Assembly: GCA_964573255.1 (NCBI GenBank)
Contig: CAZNJB010000001.1
Location: forward strand, 160,771-224,770
Direction of reading: 5' to 3'
DNA: 64,000 nucleotides
Source of the DNA: CAYNUJ01 sp964573255
Lineage (GTDB): Bacteria; Bacteroidota; Ignavibacteria; Ignavibacteriales; Melioribacteraceae
In this document: positions 28,785 through 38,182 of the stretch, piece after piece
How positions within the stretch are numbered: the stretch's first letter is position 1
How the letters are laid out: the number at the start of each line of letters is the position of its first letter
Notes under the pieces: model-generated
Database searches by the model: none
What the model was told of the DNA's origin: nothing
Seen by the model: the letters and a program-made list of their open reading frames with translations, nothing else
Program-made: the position numbers and the translations under genes

Positions 28785-28931
28785 CTAGAATTCGTCGCTA
28801 ACGGTTAATCTTTTTCTACCTTTAGCTCTTCTTCTGGCAAGTACTTTTCTGCCGTTTTTGGTAGCCATTCTGGCTCTGAATCCATGTTTGTTTTTTCTTT
28901 TTCTGTTACTCGGTTGATATGTTCTTTTCAT
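28785..28931 (-). CDS. rpmH: Ribosomal protein L34
   Basis: A 48-aa ORF beginning MKRTYQPSNRKRKNKHGFR, with the universal L34 motif RMATKNGRKVLARRRAKGR. ATG is at 28931-28929 with AAAGG upstream, and the stop TAG is at 28787-28785. It heads the rpmH-rnpA-yidD-yidC cluster. The C-terminus carries a short extra TVSDEF. Confidence 0.96.
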   Translation of the reverse strand: MKRTYQPSNRKRKNKHGFRARMATKNGRKVLARRRAKGRKRLTVSDEF

Positions 28932-28961
28932 CTATTCACTACCTTTTTTTTGCAAAGAGCC

Positions 28962-28993
28962 GAAATTTAAATATTTTTCATTGAAAGAACAAA
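28962..28993 (-). promoter_or_regulatory. Bacteroidota-type promoter of rpmH cluster (predicted)
   Basis: On the minus strand TTTG (28993-28990) is followed after 20 bases by TAAATTTC (28969-28962), a 7/8 match to the TAnnTTTG -7 box with the expected spacing to the -33 TTTG. It lies about 31 bp upstream of the rpmH start. Prediction only. Confidence 0.45.
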
Positions 28994-29159
28994 CATTAAG
29001 CTTTTTAAATTGCGCGTTAATTGGTGTATTTATAAAGACTTAAAGGATTTTTAAACCAATGTTTTCTCCTAATACAGCTCCAAATTCAACTATTGTTTTA
29101 ACAATTCTCAAAATAGGGCTATTAATCAATCAATTAATTTACCCCGGGATGCACAGCAA

Positions 29160-29786
29160 CTAAATTAAATTCTCCAAAGAAAAATACAAAAGTATGGAAA
29201 TTAAACATATGAGGGCGACAAGAAGAAAGAAAAAACTCGTTAAATTTTTCCTCATTCGTATGTAAAAATCCACCTCCTCATTCTTTATGATGATACTCTT
29301 AGAAGTTACAAGCAAAATTCCGTTGAATGCACATGCAGATATTAACGAAATTAAAAAGAAAAAAGGTAAAATATTATTTAGTGCAAAATACAAGATACCC
29401 ACTCTTCCCAGCAGGGTTTCAACCTCCGGTAAAGAATCAACTCCCAAGTTGTATTTCAATAAATTGTAAAATATGAAGAATAGAGTTGGAAAAATTAAGA
29501 GCGCATTTACAGCAATTATAAATTGTTTGGAGTTGTTCATTTTCTCGATTACACGATTATTCTTAAAATCGAATAACACAAAAGTTTTTTTTCGCATTTT
29601 TGTTAGACTCGAAAATTCCGTCACATCCAATCCGAAGGCATTTGCAATTGCTTGAATGGACTCGCCGGAATAACTACTTTTACTCTCCATCTGTTGTATG
29701 GTGAGAATTCTTACCCCTGATAATTCCGACAGTTGAGTCTGCGACCATCCCCTGCTTTTTCTCAGTTCTTTAATTCTATTTCCCAT
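29160..29786 (-). CDS. XRE-family HTH regulator with C-terminal membrane domain
   Basis: A 208-aa protein. Residues 1-60 form a Cro/CI-type helix-turn-helix (IKELRKSRGWSQTQLSELSG, then QQMESKSSYSGESIQAIANA). After a short linker, four hydrophobic segments follow at about 93-110, 134-160 and 180-205, so the DNA-binding domain is probably tethered to the inner membrane. The frame extends nine codons further to a GTG, but ATG 29786 was chosen because it begins MGNRIKELRK and has GGAG about 12 bases upstream. It stands alone upstream of the rpmH cluster. Its ligand and targets are unknown. Confidence 0.78.
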   Translation of the reverse strand: MGNRIKELRKSRGWSQTQLSELSGVRILTIQQMESKSSYSGESIQAIANAFGLDVTEFSSLTKMRKKTFVLFDFKNNRVIEKMNNSKQFIIAVNALLIFPTLFFIFYNLLKYNLGVDSLPEVETLLGRVGILYFALNNILPFFFLISLISACAFNGILLVTSKSIIIKNEEVDFYIRMRKNLTSFFFLLVALICLISILLYFSLENLI

Positions 29787-29917
29787 ATTCTTTTTACACT
29801 CCAATCTCAGCACTAAAATATCAAATTATTCTTAGACTTAAGCGATTCTTTTACAACAGGCTCTTGCCTACACTCTTTATGCCTAAAAAATGACTTTTTA
29901 TTAGTCTGTTTGGTTAT

Positions 29918-29925
29918 TAACTTTG
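29918..29925 (+). promoter_or_regulatory. -7 box upstream of the TlpA-like lipoprotein gene (predicted)
   Basis: TAACTTTG is an exact TAnnTTTG match 33 bp before the ATG at 29959. The -33 region reads CTTTTTA rather than TTTG, so the promoter is only partly supported. Confidence 0.37.
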
Positions 29926-29958
29926 CAAAATAAATCTTTTTAATAACAGAGGTATAAA

Positions 29959-31854
29959 ATGATAAAAAAATTAAGCCCTTTACTTTTGGTTGCATTCATG
30001 TTTTTGATTACTTCCTGCTCCAAACATGATTATAGCCAAAAGTTTTCTTCAATTCCTGAAAAACCTGGTCAAGGAGAAGAAATTACAATCCTTTATAATG
30101 CAAAAGGAACTCCGCTCGAATCTGCCGATAAAGTATTTGCAGTAGTTTTTCAATTCAGCGTTAATTTAGATAAAGTTAACGAATTCGAAATGACTCGCGA
30201 AGAAAACGGATGGTTCGTAACATTTAAGTCCGACAGCAATACAAAAGGCATTGCTGTTAAATTTACCGACGGCAAAGATGTAGTAGATAACAACGATAAC
30301 AATGGATATTTCCTGCCGATGTATGCCAACGGAAAAGAAGTTCCCGGTTATAATGCAGCACTCGCAGTTGGGAATTATTCATGGTTCAACTTATTAAATT
30401 TAAATACAGATATGAGCAAAGCTTACACAATGCTCAGAGAAATATTTCAGCGGGATTCCACTCTTAAAAGGGAATTTATTGAGCCATATCTGATATTAAC
30501 ATCATCTATTGCCCGTCAAAACACCGGAATGCTTATGCAAGAGGAATTGGAATCCCTGGAAAAGTTTAATGATTTGAACGAAAAGGAACTCTCTCTCCTG
30601 GCTTTTTTCTATGCAAGAACTCCGTTCAGAGGAAAAGCAGAAAAGTATAAAAAAATCTCCCTCGAAAAATTTCCCAAAGGCGAAGTTGCCGAAAGAGAAA
30701 TACACAATAAATTTAAAAACGCAACTAACATCGACGAGCAATTAAATATTATTCACGAATATAAATCCAAATTTCCGGAAGGCCGCTATAACCAAGAGAT
30801 GGCGTTCAATGTTTTGAAAAGAACACTCGAAGATAAAAACTACGATATGACATTAATGGTTATTCAGCATGCGGGTGAGGATTTGCATCCTTATTACTAC
30901 GAATATGCTGCCAATAAAATGATGGAAGCCGGATACGATTTAGAAAAAATTGAGACTGTTATTAATTTGGGAATAGAAAAGGGGAAAGCAGAATTAAATA
31001 AACCCGATTCCGAAAAACCGGCTCTCTCCACTTTAAGAGATTGGCGGAACAGTAACAGATATTATCTCGGAACAAATTACGCGGCATTGGGAAAATTACT
31101 TCTGAAAAAAGGGGATAAGCAAGCTGCGTTGGATGCATATAGAAAATCTGTTGAATCTACAATAGATTTCTATTCAAATCCTGCATTTAACGAAGCGTAT
31201 GTTTCTCTATTAATTGATTTGGGCAAAGAAGAAGAGGCAAAACCTTTCCTTGAGAGTCTCGTTAAAAAAGGTGACGCTAATTCGGCTATGAAAAATTTCT
31301 TAAAGGAATGCTATGTTAAAATATCCGGAAGTGAAGAAGGATATGATAAATATCTTGCCGAACTCGAGGGTATTGCAAATACCGAGTTAGTAGCCAAATT
31401 AAAGAGAGAGATGATTGAAGAAGATGCACCCGACTTTACACTAACCGACTTGGACGGGAAAGAAGTTACCCTCTCTGACTTAAAAGGAAAAACAGTGATA
31501 GTTGATTTCTGGGCTTCATGGTGTGGACCCTGTAAAAAATCTTTCCCCGGAATGAAAAAGACTGTCGAAAAATTCGCTAATGATAATTCCGTTGAATTTC
31601 TGTTTGTTAATACCTGGGAAAATGTTGAAGATAAAAAAGCAAATGCCGAAAAATTTATAAAAGAAAACAACTATCCTTTCCATGTATTACTTGACTCTGA
31701 AAACAGAGTTGTTGAAGAATACAAGGTTCAAGGAATTCCAACAAAATTCATTATTGATAAAAACGGTAAAATAAGATTTAAGTCAGTCGGATTTTCCGGC
31801 ACTGACGAAGCGCTTGTAGATGAATTAAGCGCAATGATTTCAATGCTGCAATAA
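29959..31854 (+). CDS. TlpA-like thioredoxin-domain lipoprotein with helical repeat region
   Basis: A 631-aa lipoprotein: signal peptide with lipobox ITSCS (Cys 20), an N-terminal beta-rich domain (about 30-130), a helical TPR-like region (about 150-470) and a C-terminal TlpA/ResA thioredoxin fold (about 490-630). The active site is WCGPC in FWASWCGPCKKSF, followed by the cis-proline segment VQGIPTKFIID. Such proteins reduce or isomerise disulfides in the envelope; in Bacteroidota they often sit on the periplasmic side of a membrane. It is a single-gene unit ending in a strong terminator shared with the convergent GMC gene. Confidence 0.87.
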   Translation: MIKKLSPLLLVAFMFLITSCSKHDYSQKFSSIPEKPGQGEEITILYNAKGTPLESADKVFAVVFQFSVNLDKVNEFEMTREENGWFVTFKSDSNTKGIAVKFTDGKDVVDNNDNNGYFLPMYANGKEVPGYNAALAVGNYSWFNLLNLNTDMSKAYTMLREIFQRDSTLKREFIEPYLILTSSIARQNTGMLMQEELESLEKFNDLNEKELSLLAFFYARTPFRGKAEKYKKISLEKFPKGEVAEREIHNKFKNATNIDEQLNIIHEYKSKFPEGRYNQEMAFNVLKRTLEDKNYDMTLMVIQHAGEDLHPYYYEYAANKMMEAGYDLEKIETVINLGIEKGKAELNKPDSEKPALSTLRDWRNSNRYYLGTNYAALGKLLLKKGDKQAALDAYRKSVESTIDFYSNPAFNEAYVSLLIDLGKEEEAKPFLESLVKKGDANSAMKNFLKECYVKISGSEEGYDKYLAELEGIANTELVAKLKREMIEEDAPDFTLTDLDGKEVTLSDLKGKTVIVDFWASWCGPCKKSFPGMKKTVEKFANDNSVEFLFVNTWENVEDKKANAEKFIKENNYPFHVLLDSENRVVEEYKVQGIPTKFIIDKNGKIRFKSVGFSGTDEALVDELSAMISMLQ

Positions 31855-31856
31855 TT

Positions 31857-31891
31857 AAAAAAAAGGGAGGCTTTCAACCTCCCTTTTTTAA
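31857..31891. terminator. Bidirectional terminator between convergent genes
   Basis: AAAAAAGGGAGG-CTTTCAA-CCTCCCTTTTTT forms a 12-bp stem with A- and T-rich outer arms. It can serve the lipoprotein gene on the plus strand and the GMC gene on the minus strand, whose stop codon lies inside the T-tract. Confidence 0.87.
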
Positions 31892-33456
31892 TTTTCTTTT
31901 GAAGGAATTTTACTCATCGCTCTTTCTGTTAATGCGGTAATTGTAAGAGAAGGATTAACACCGGGATTTGCCGAAATCATCGAACCGTCGCAAACATACA
32001 TGTTCTTATAACCGAAAACTCTATTGTCTTTGTCTATCACACCTTCACTTTTATCTTTTCCCATAACAGAACCGCCCAATATATGAGCCGTTGTTGGAAT
32101 GCCGAATAAAGTTTCGGTTAATAATGCACCTGGCGTTCCGTTCACTTTAGAAGCAAAACGTCTGGCTAAATCTCTCGATTCTTCCATAAATGCCGTCGGC
32201 GCTGGTCCCGTATCCAAACTCGAACTCAATCCAAATAAACCGAGCTTAAAACGCAAGGTGGAATTTAATGTCTGCATAAACAGCAATATTTGAGTATGCT
32301 TTGCCCAATCCCTTACAAAGTAAAGCTTGCTGTTTTTAATCGGATGACGAACGAGTTGAATCAAAATCTTAGCTAATCTAACAAATACATTTTTTCCATC
32401 AACCAACGGAAGTACCTGAATACGCCAAAATCCGGATCCTGAAGGATACCGCACCGGTTCGATGTGACTGTGAGGATCTGTGTGAAGTATTGAACTTATA
32501 GCAATACCGTCCGAAAATACTTTGTCCTTTCCGGGTGCAGTTACTCCGAGCAAACTTTCGGAGTTAGTACGAATATTTTTCCCAACTTGGTCGGATAAAT
32601 TTTTAAGAGACGTTTTCTTTAATTTCAATAATAACGAAACAGTACCTAAAACCCCGCCGGAAAGAACCACACCGTTGCTCTCCGCCTGGTTATACTTTTT
32701 AAATATTTTAGTAGATGATTTCCATTTTACAATATAACCTGATTCCCCGCTTTCACCTTTCGGGATTATATCATATACTTCAGACTCGGATATAATCTCC
32801 GCACCGAGTTTTTGGGCTAAGTAGAGATAATTCTTATCGAGTGTGTTTTTGGCGTTATATCTGCACCCTATCATACAAGCGCCGCAAAATTTACAGCCGG
32901 AACGATTCGGACCTTCGCCGCCAAAATAGGGATCAGGAACTTCTTTATCCGGTTCCCCGAAAAACACGGCAACATCCGTGGGATAAAACTCATCTTCCTT
33001 TCCTAAATCAATGGCTATTTCCTTTAGGACTTTATCGCTGTAATCCAATCTCGGATTTTGTGCTACACCCAGCATTCTTTTTGCTTCGGCATAAAAAGGT
33101 TTCAACTCTTCTTCCCAATCGGCTAAATGTCTCCAATCCTCAGCCTCAAAAAATTCTCTTTTGGGAACCGGTAATGTATTTGCATAAACCAGAGAACCAC
33201 CGCCAACTCCAACACCGGATAAAACTCCGATATGCTTGAAAAAAGTAACCTTAAAGAACCCGAAAAATCTTAACGCGGGAAACCAAAGCCAGCGTTTTAA
33301 GTTCCAGTTCGTCTTCGGAAAATCTTCCGCTTTATGCCATTTGCCTTTTTCAATTACCAGTACTTTATACCCTTTTTGGCTTAAACGATAAGCCGATACA
33401 GAACCTCCAAATCCACTCCCTATTATTATGAAATCGTATTTTTGTTTTGTATTCAT
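31888..33456 (-). CDS. GMC-family FAD oxidoreductase (cholesterol-oxidase-like)
   Basis: A 522-aa flavoprotein. The N-terminal FAD-binding motif is IIIGSGFGGSVSAYRLSQKG (11-30), followed by GVGVGGGSLVYANT. A cysteine cluster GCKFCGACMIGC (about 190-200) is the C-x2-C-x2-C-x3-C type found in cholesterol-oxidase-like GMC proteins. The C-terminal GMC domain ends VCDGSMISANPGVNPSLTITALTERA. Members oxidise alcohol groups of sterols or similar molecules; no substrate can be assigned. The start is ATG 33456. It is a single-gene unit facing away from the Tricorn gene. Confidence 0.87.
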   Translation of the reverse strand: MNTKQKYDFIIIGSGFGGSVSAYRLSQKGYKVLVIEKGKWHKAEDFPKTNWNLKRWLWFPALRFFGFFKVTFFKHIGVLSGVGVGGGSLVYANTLPVPKREFFEAEDWRHLADWEEELKPFYAEAKRMLGVAQNPRLDYSDKVLKEIAIDLGKEDEFYPTDVAVFFGEPDKEVPDPYFGGEGPNRSGCKFCGACMIGCRYNAKNTLDKNYLYLAQKLGAEIISESEVYDIIPKGESGESGYIVKWKSSTKIFKKYNQAESNGVVLSGGVLGTVSLLLKLKKTSLKNLSDQVGKNIRTNSESLLGVTAPGKDKVFSDGIAISSILHTDPHSHIEPVRYPSGSGFWRIQVLPLVDGKNVFVRLAKILIQLVRHPIKNSKLYFVRDWAKHTQILLFMQTLNSTLRFKLGLFGLSSSLDTGPAPTAFMEESRDLARRFASKVNGTPGALLTETLFGIPTTAHILGGSVMGKDKSEGVIDKDNRVFGYKNMYVCDGSMISANPGVNPSLTITALTERAMSKIPSKEN

Positions 33457-33695
33457 AATTTATTATTCCGATAATTAATACTGTTTGAATAAATACCGTG
33501 AATATAAGAAATGACCATTAAATTAAAAATATATCTGCTGTAGTAAATTATGCTTCATCCCCGTTAAATAATATAATTTGAAATAAGTTTTCATTTTCTT
33601 AAAAATAAAACAACCTGATAAATATAATTGGCAAAGAATTTTATCTACCGGAAACTATTATAAACAAAAACATTTTATATTACCTTTCGTCTTAA

Positions 33696-33703
33696 TATTT
33701 TTG
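33696..33703 (+). promoter_or_regulatory. -7 box upstream of the Tricorn-like protease gene (predicted)
   Basis: TATTTTTG is an exact TAnnTTTG match 37 bp before the ATG at 33741. No TTTG is seen at the -33 distance. AGAGGA just before the ATG is a good ribosome site. Confidence 0.33.
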
Positions 33704-33740
33704 TTTTAAAATGAAATTATAAAAACATTTAGAGGATAAA

Positions 33741-36700
33741 ATGAAGATTAACACTAAACTAACTATTCTATTTTTGATTTTATTCGGGATAATGAACCAT
33801 GCGGAGAACTCAGGGAAACTGTTTCGATTCCCGGCAATTTCACCTGACGGTAAAACCGTTGCCTTTTCGTATCAAGGGGATATTTGGACAGTTCCCTCAA
33901 ACGGAGGTGAAGCAATAAGACGTACAGTGCACGAAGCATACGAAGGCGTTTCCCTTTGGAGCCCGGACGGAAAGAAAATTGCATTCGTAAGCAACCGCTT
34001 CGGCAATAACGATATTTTTATTATGCCCGCAGAAGGAGGAACCCCGGCACGAATAACTTATCATTCGGCAAAAGACCTATTAACCGACTGGAGCGCTGAC
34101 GGTTCTTTACTTTTTACAACTGCAAGGAATTTTAAACAAGTTGAATGGGATGACGAAATTTATACTGCCCATTCAACCGGAGGAACTCCTTACCGACTCC
34201 TGAATGCATTCGGACATATGCCGGTAAAATCTCCGAACGGAAGATTCATTGCATTTGTAAGAGGAGCTTGCAGAATTACACGCGAAGCTTACCGCGGTCC
34301 CGCAAACAAAGACCTTTGGCTATACGATACAGAAGAAGATAAATATATTCAGCTTACTAAAGATGAAGGACAGGACATTTATCCAAAATGGGCAGACGAT
34401 AACACAATTTATTTTTTAAGCGCCCGTTCGGGGGTTTACAATATCCACAAGCTGACTATAGATGCGAACGGCACTGCAGAAAACATCCGGCAATTAACGG
34501 ACTTTAACGAAGACGGTATCCGTTATTTCGATTACAAAACCGGATCACCCATCGCCGTATTTGAAAGAAAGACTGACATTTTCACATTCGATTTGGCAAC
34601 CGGAAAAACCGAGTTAATCAATATTTCACTCGGAGCCGATTATAAATTCGATCCCGTTGAATATAAAACGTTTACAAGCAAAGCTGAAGATTATTCCGTT
34701 TCACCAAACGGAAAATATATTGCTCTCGTTATTCACGGTGAAGTCTTTGTAAAGCGTAACGACAAAAAGAAAAGCAAGGCTGTAAATCTCTCGAAAAGCC
34801 CTTACCGTGATATGACAGTCGATTGGCTGAACGATTCCACAATTGTATTTGCATCCGACCGTGACGGACAATTCGATCTTTACTCCGTTCAATCTTCGGA
34901 TCCGGAGGAAACGGATATTTTCAAATCGCTGAAACATAAAATTACCAGACTAACCGAAACCGAAGCGGATGAAAAATATCCGGTAGTTTCTCCCGACGGT
35001 AAAAAAATTGCTTTCGATAGAGGACGCGGACAACTGGTAGTTGCGGAAATTAATGACGATGGCTCTTTAGGAAGCGAAACTATTCTACTCGACGGATGGA
35101 ATAACGCAGAAGGCGTAGCTTGGAGTCCGGACAGTAAATGGCTTGCTTATTCGCTTGAAGACCTCGATTTCAATTCGGAAATTTTCATTCATTCTGCAGA
35201 CGGCAGTAAAGAGCCGGTTAACGTGAGCATGCATCCACGCGGCGATAGAAATCCGGTTTGGAGTCCTGCAGGAGATAAACTCGGATTCATATCCGAAAGG
35301 AACAACAACGACAATGATGTTTGGTTCGTTTGGCTTAATAAAAAGGATTGGGAGAAATCGAAAGAAGATTGGGAAGATACCGAAGAGGGTGAAGAGAATG
35401 GAAAAAGCAAAAAAGAAAAAGGAGAAAAGGATGAAGTAGAAGAGATTGTCATCGATTTCGAAAACATTTATGAAAGAATCGTTCAGGTTACTTCTCTTCC
35501 CGGTGATGAAGGAAACCTCGCAATTTCTAAAGACGGAAAGACTTTCTTCTTTTCCGCCGTTAATCCTCCTAATAAGGGAAGGGATTTATTCAGTGTAAAA
35601 TGGGACGGTTCGGAAATGAAAGCCCTTACTAAAGGTGGAACCAACCCTTATGCAGTCAAACTCGACAGGAAAGGGAAGAAATTGTTTTATTTCAAATCCG
35701 GCGGTAAACTTGCCAGCCTAGATGTTAAGAGCGGAAAGTCAACTTCGCAATCCTACTCGGCTAAAATGGTTATTAATTATAACGCTGAACTGGAACAAAT
35801 ATTCGAAGAAGCATGGCGAACTTTACGCGACGGATTCTATGATCCTGAATTCCACGGCAGAGATTGGAACGTATTGAAAGCAAAATATAAACCGTGGTGT
35901 TTGGCGGCTTCCACAAAGAATGACTTCAGAGATATGTATAACGTTATGCTGGGACAATTGGATGCGAGTCACATGGGTATGTACGGTTCCGGTCGAGAAG
36001 AAACACAACACGAAAACACCGGCAGGTTAGGAGTGGAGCTCAAACCGGTAGACGATGGCGTTCAAGTAATACGGGTTATTCCTAATACTCCAGCCGCTAA
36101 AGAAGAAAGTAAATTATATACCGGCGATATAATCACATCCGTAAACGGAAATCCAGTAAGTGAAAAAATCAATTTTTATTCTTTGCTTACAAATACAGCC
36201 AAAGAGAAAGTTCTTTTAACCGTAAAAGATGAAAACAATTCTGAAAGAGAAGTTGTTATTCGTCCGGTAAATTCAATACGTTCGCAGCTTTACGACGAAT
36301 GGGTGAAAGAACACAGAAAACTCACGGAGGAATATTCCGGAGGAAGGTTGGGTTATCTTCATATCCGCGCTATGGGATGGTCGAGTTTCGAAAGATTCGA
36401 ACGGGAATTAATGGCTGCCGGTTACGGTAAGGACGGCATTGTAATTGACGTGCGCTTTAACGGTGGCGGCTGGACAACCGACTATCTAATGACGGTATTA
36501 AATGTAAAACAGCACGCATACACAATTCCCCGCGGAGCAGCAAGCTCATTAAAGGAACATACAAAATTCAAGAACCACTATCCCTTCGGCGAACGCCTGC
36601 CTTACGCCGCATGGACTAAACCTTCTATTGCAATGTGCAATCAGAACAGTTATTCAAATGCGGAAATATTTTCTCACGCTTACAAAACATTGGGAATAGG

Positions 36701-36941
36701 TAAACTTGTGGGTAAACCAACTTTCGGTGCGGTTATTTCTACAGGAGGACAAGGCTTAATCGACGGCTCGTTCGTTCGGCTTCCTTTTAGAGCTTGGTTC
36801 GTTAAAGCCACAGAAAAGAATATGGAACACGGTCCCGCCGTACCGGATATTATTGTTTCGAATAACCCGGATGATAAGGCAAAAGGGAAAGATACTCAGC
36901 TTAAACGCGCAGTTGATGAATTACTTAAAGAATTAGAATAA
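33741..36941 (+). CDS. Tricorn-like S41 protease
   Basis: A 1066-aa exported protease. It has a signal peptide (about 1-22) and two WD40/PD40-type beta-propellers (about 25-300 and 310-640) with repeated SPDGKKIAF and WSPDSKWLAYS units. A very acidic and lysine-rich insert follows at about 545-570, then a helical C1 domain (about 680-750), a PDZ domain (about 765-845, RLGVELKPVDDGVQVIRV) and an S41 tail-specific protease domain. The nucleophile serine is in NSYSNAEIF and a glycine-rich VRFNGGGWTTD lies before it. Tricorn degrades peptides to small products; exported homologues are common in Bacteroidota. It is transcribed alone. Confidence 0.94.
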   Translation: MKINTKLTILFLILFGIMNHAENSGKLFRFPAISPDGKTVAFSYQGDIWTVPSNGGEAIRRTVHEAYEGVSLWSPDGKKIAFVSNRFGNNDIFIMPAEGGTPARITYHSAKDLLTDWSADGSLLFTTARNFKQVEWDDEIYTAHSTGGTPYRLLNAFGHMPVKSPNGRFIAFVRGACRITREAYRGPANKDLWLYDTEEDKYIQLTKDEGQDIYPKWADDNTIYFLSARSGVYNIHKLTIDANGTAENIRQLTDFNEDGIRYFDYKTGSPIAVFERKTDIFTFDLATGKTELINISLGADYKFDPVEYKTFTSKAEDYSVSPNGKYIALVIHGEVFVKRNDKKKSKAVNLSKSPYRDMTVDWLNDSTIVFASDRDGQFDLYSVQSSDPEETDIFKSLKHKITRLTETEADEKYPVVSPDGKKIAFDRGRGQLVVAEINDDGSLGSETILLDGWNNAEGVAWSPDSKWLAYSLEDLDFNSEIFIHSADGSKEPVNVSMHPRGDRNPVWSPAGDKLGFISERNNNDNDVWFVWLNKKDWEKSKEDWEDTEEGEENGKSKKEKGEKDEVEEIVIDFENIYERIVQVTSLPGDEGNLAISKDGKTFFFSAVNPPNKGRDLFSVKWDGSEMKALTKGGTNPYAVKLDRKGKKLFYFKSGGKLASLDVKSGKSTSQSYSAKMVINYNAELEQIFEEAWRTLRDGFYDPEFHGRDWNVLKAKYKPWCLAASTKNDFRDMYNVMLGQLDASHMGMYGSGREETQHENTGRLGVELKPVDDGVQVIRVIPNTPAAKEESKLYTGDIITSVNGNPVSEKINFYSLLTNTAKEKVLLTVKDENNSEREVVIRPVNSIRSQLYDEWVKEHRKLTEEYSGGRLGYLHIRAMGWSSFERFERELMAAGYGKDGIVIDVRFNGGGWTTDYLMTVLNVKQHAYTIPRGAASSLKEHTKFKNHYPFGERLPYAAWTKPSIAMCNQNSYSNAEIFSHAYKTLGIGKLVGKPTFGAVISTGGQGLIDGSFVRLPFRAWFVKATEKNMEHGPAVPDIIVSNNPDDKAKGKDTQLKRAVDELLKELE

Positions 36942-37233
36942 TTCTTTTCTAAATAATTATTCCAGAAAACCGGATGAATGAAGAAATTCGTTTGTCCGTT
37001 TTTTTGTTTTGATATTAAGATTAGGAAGATTGAACCGACGTGTGATCAATTATTTATCAAAATATTTTTTAGTACGGTTTACTAAAAAATGTTTTGCAAA
37101 TTCAACTTTATAACTCTATAAAATATACGTTTAAAAAATATTATCCAGCTGTGCAAGGCTAGTAACTTGTAATAATTCGACAAATATTTTCTCTTGACTT
37201 TTGTAATGAAATACTTTAATATTGGATTAAGTT
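36942..37233. other. Non-coding spacer left of the accessory pocket
   Basis: Part of a 369-bp gap between the Tricorn gene and the DUF3800 gene. It holds an imperfect GC-containing stem with a T7 run just after the Tricorn stop (about 36968-37008), which may act as a weak terminator, and AT-rich DNA. No ORF or RNA gene was recognised. Confidence 0.5.
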
Positions 37234-37297
37234 AAAAAAAGGTTCCGCTCTGATTACAAGAACCCAGGGGGTTCTTCCGAAAGGATAGTCAGAGCGG
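37234..37297 (-). terminator. Nested hairpin and T-tract downstream of DUF3800 gene
   Basis: Outer arms CCGCTCTGA (37245-37253) and TCAGAGCGG (37289-37297) enclose a second perfect stem AAGAACCC-AGG-GGGTTCTT (37258-37276). On the minus strand the structure starts 13 bases after the DUF3800 stop and is followed by AACC and seven T residues (37240-37234), so terminator function is likely. It is larger and more branched than the other terminators here. Confidence 0.55.
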
Positions 37298-37310
37298 TCG
37301 TATTTTAAAT

Positions 37311-37976
37311 TTAATAAAATTTAATATTCCCATACTTAAAAACATCATATTCACTTGATATAGCATCTTTTATTAGATCATAATTAGAGATATCTTTTCT
37401 TTCCCATTTCCGAAAAATAGCCCAATTGAAGTAATCAACAATTTGAAGATTTATATCTGACTTTGAAGAATAATGAAATATTTTATATGGAACCTTTGTA
37501 TTCTCAGTCCATCGACTAACATATAGTTTAATTGCTTTCTCAATATCCTTTTTTCTTTTTTTAATTGGAATTTGATCCGTAACTATAAAAACTTGCGAGA
37601 ATTTTCCTCGATATCTTTTTAAAATATAATCAAATAGTAATTCGAAGATTTTTTTATAAAATTTCGTCTGTTCTTGAAGGGTGGGATGAGTTTTACGCTT
37701 TTCTACAACAATACTGTCCACAATAAATCTTGAAAGATTATTTGATATTAATTGAAAAACTTCTTTTCTTGTAATATATGTGTCCTCTGTTGCATGAAAA
37801 TACTCAAATTCAACTCCTTTCTCCCATAGATTATATTTTAGATTTACTAGTTGTTCATAAATTGCAAAAGGTCTAATTTTAGATAAAGCAGTTAACGTAA
37901 AATATTTAGTTCCCTTTATTGAAAAATCAAGATTTCCACCTTCATCAACAAAAATATATAAAGTTTTATTATTCAT
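37311..37976 (-). CDS. DUF3800 domain protein
   Basis: A 221-aa protein matching DUF3800: the opening LYIFVDEGGNLDF carries the conserved Asp-Glu pair. Later acidic positions occur at VFIVTDQIP and IVDYFNWAIFRKWER, as expected for the RNase H-like fold proposed for this family. DUF3800 proteins are often found in mobile or defence-linked regions, but no activity is established to my knowledge. It starts at ATG 37976, is preceded by a long AT-rich spacer and followed by a branched hairpin. It is the leftmost gene of the 37-41 kb accessory pocket. Confidence 0.85.
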   Translation of the reverse strand: MNNKTLYIFVDEGGNLDFSIKGTKYFTLTALSKIRPFAIYEQLVNLKYNLWEKGVEFEYFHATEDTYITRKEVFQLISNNLSRFIVDSIVVEKRKTHPTLQEQTKFYKKIFELLFDYILKRYRGKFSQVFIVTDQIPIKKRKKDIEKAIKLYVSRWTENTKVPYKIFHYSSKSDINLQIVDYFNWAIFRKWERKDISNYDLIKDAISSEYDVFKYGNIKFY

Positions 37977-38067
37977 GATTTTTCAAATATTAAAACATTG
38001 ATTCAATCTAACAGAAACCACCATATTCTTTTATTGTTAAACAAAAATATCTTTCCCTCAATCAACC

Positions 38068-38182
38068 TTTTAATGCTGCCTTCGATTTTGGTCGTCATTC
38101 AAACACCCACTTGATTCAAAAAAACATTTACAAGTGAAAATAATAAGTTGGATATATTTTTGCAATATCCAGTAATTAACTA
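38068..38182. repeat. Diverged intergenic repeat, copy A
   Basis: Lies in the 310-bp gap 37977-38286. It resembles copy B (39089-39210) across about 115 bp, including AAG(T/C)GAAAATAA(T/A)AAG and TGTAATTA/AGTAATTA. It contains the hairpin GGATAT-ATTTTTGCA-ATATCC (38150-38170). In copy B the loop is kept (ATTTTGCA) but both stem arms differ, suggesting a folded element. Confidence 0.5.

Noticed and set aside
28932..29159. oriC or dnaA region beside rpmH
   Set aside because: No TTATNCACA boxes or dnaA frame in this spacer.
29059..29163. Small plus-strand ORF of 34 codons (MFSPNTAPNS...) between rpmH and the XRE gene
   Set aside because: Has an AAAGGA about 12 bases upstream but no family or conservation cue, and its end overlaps the convergent XRE stop codon; not listed as a gene.
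36968..37008. Terminator after the Tricorn gene
   Set aside because: A T7 run follows an imperfect stem (CCGGATGAAT with ATTCG and TCCG), too weak to list separately.
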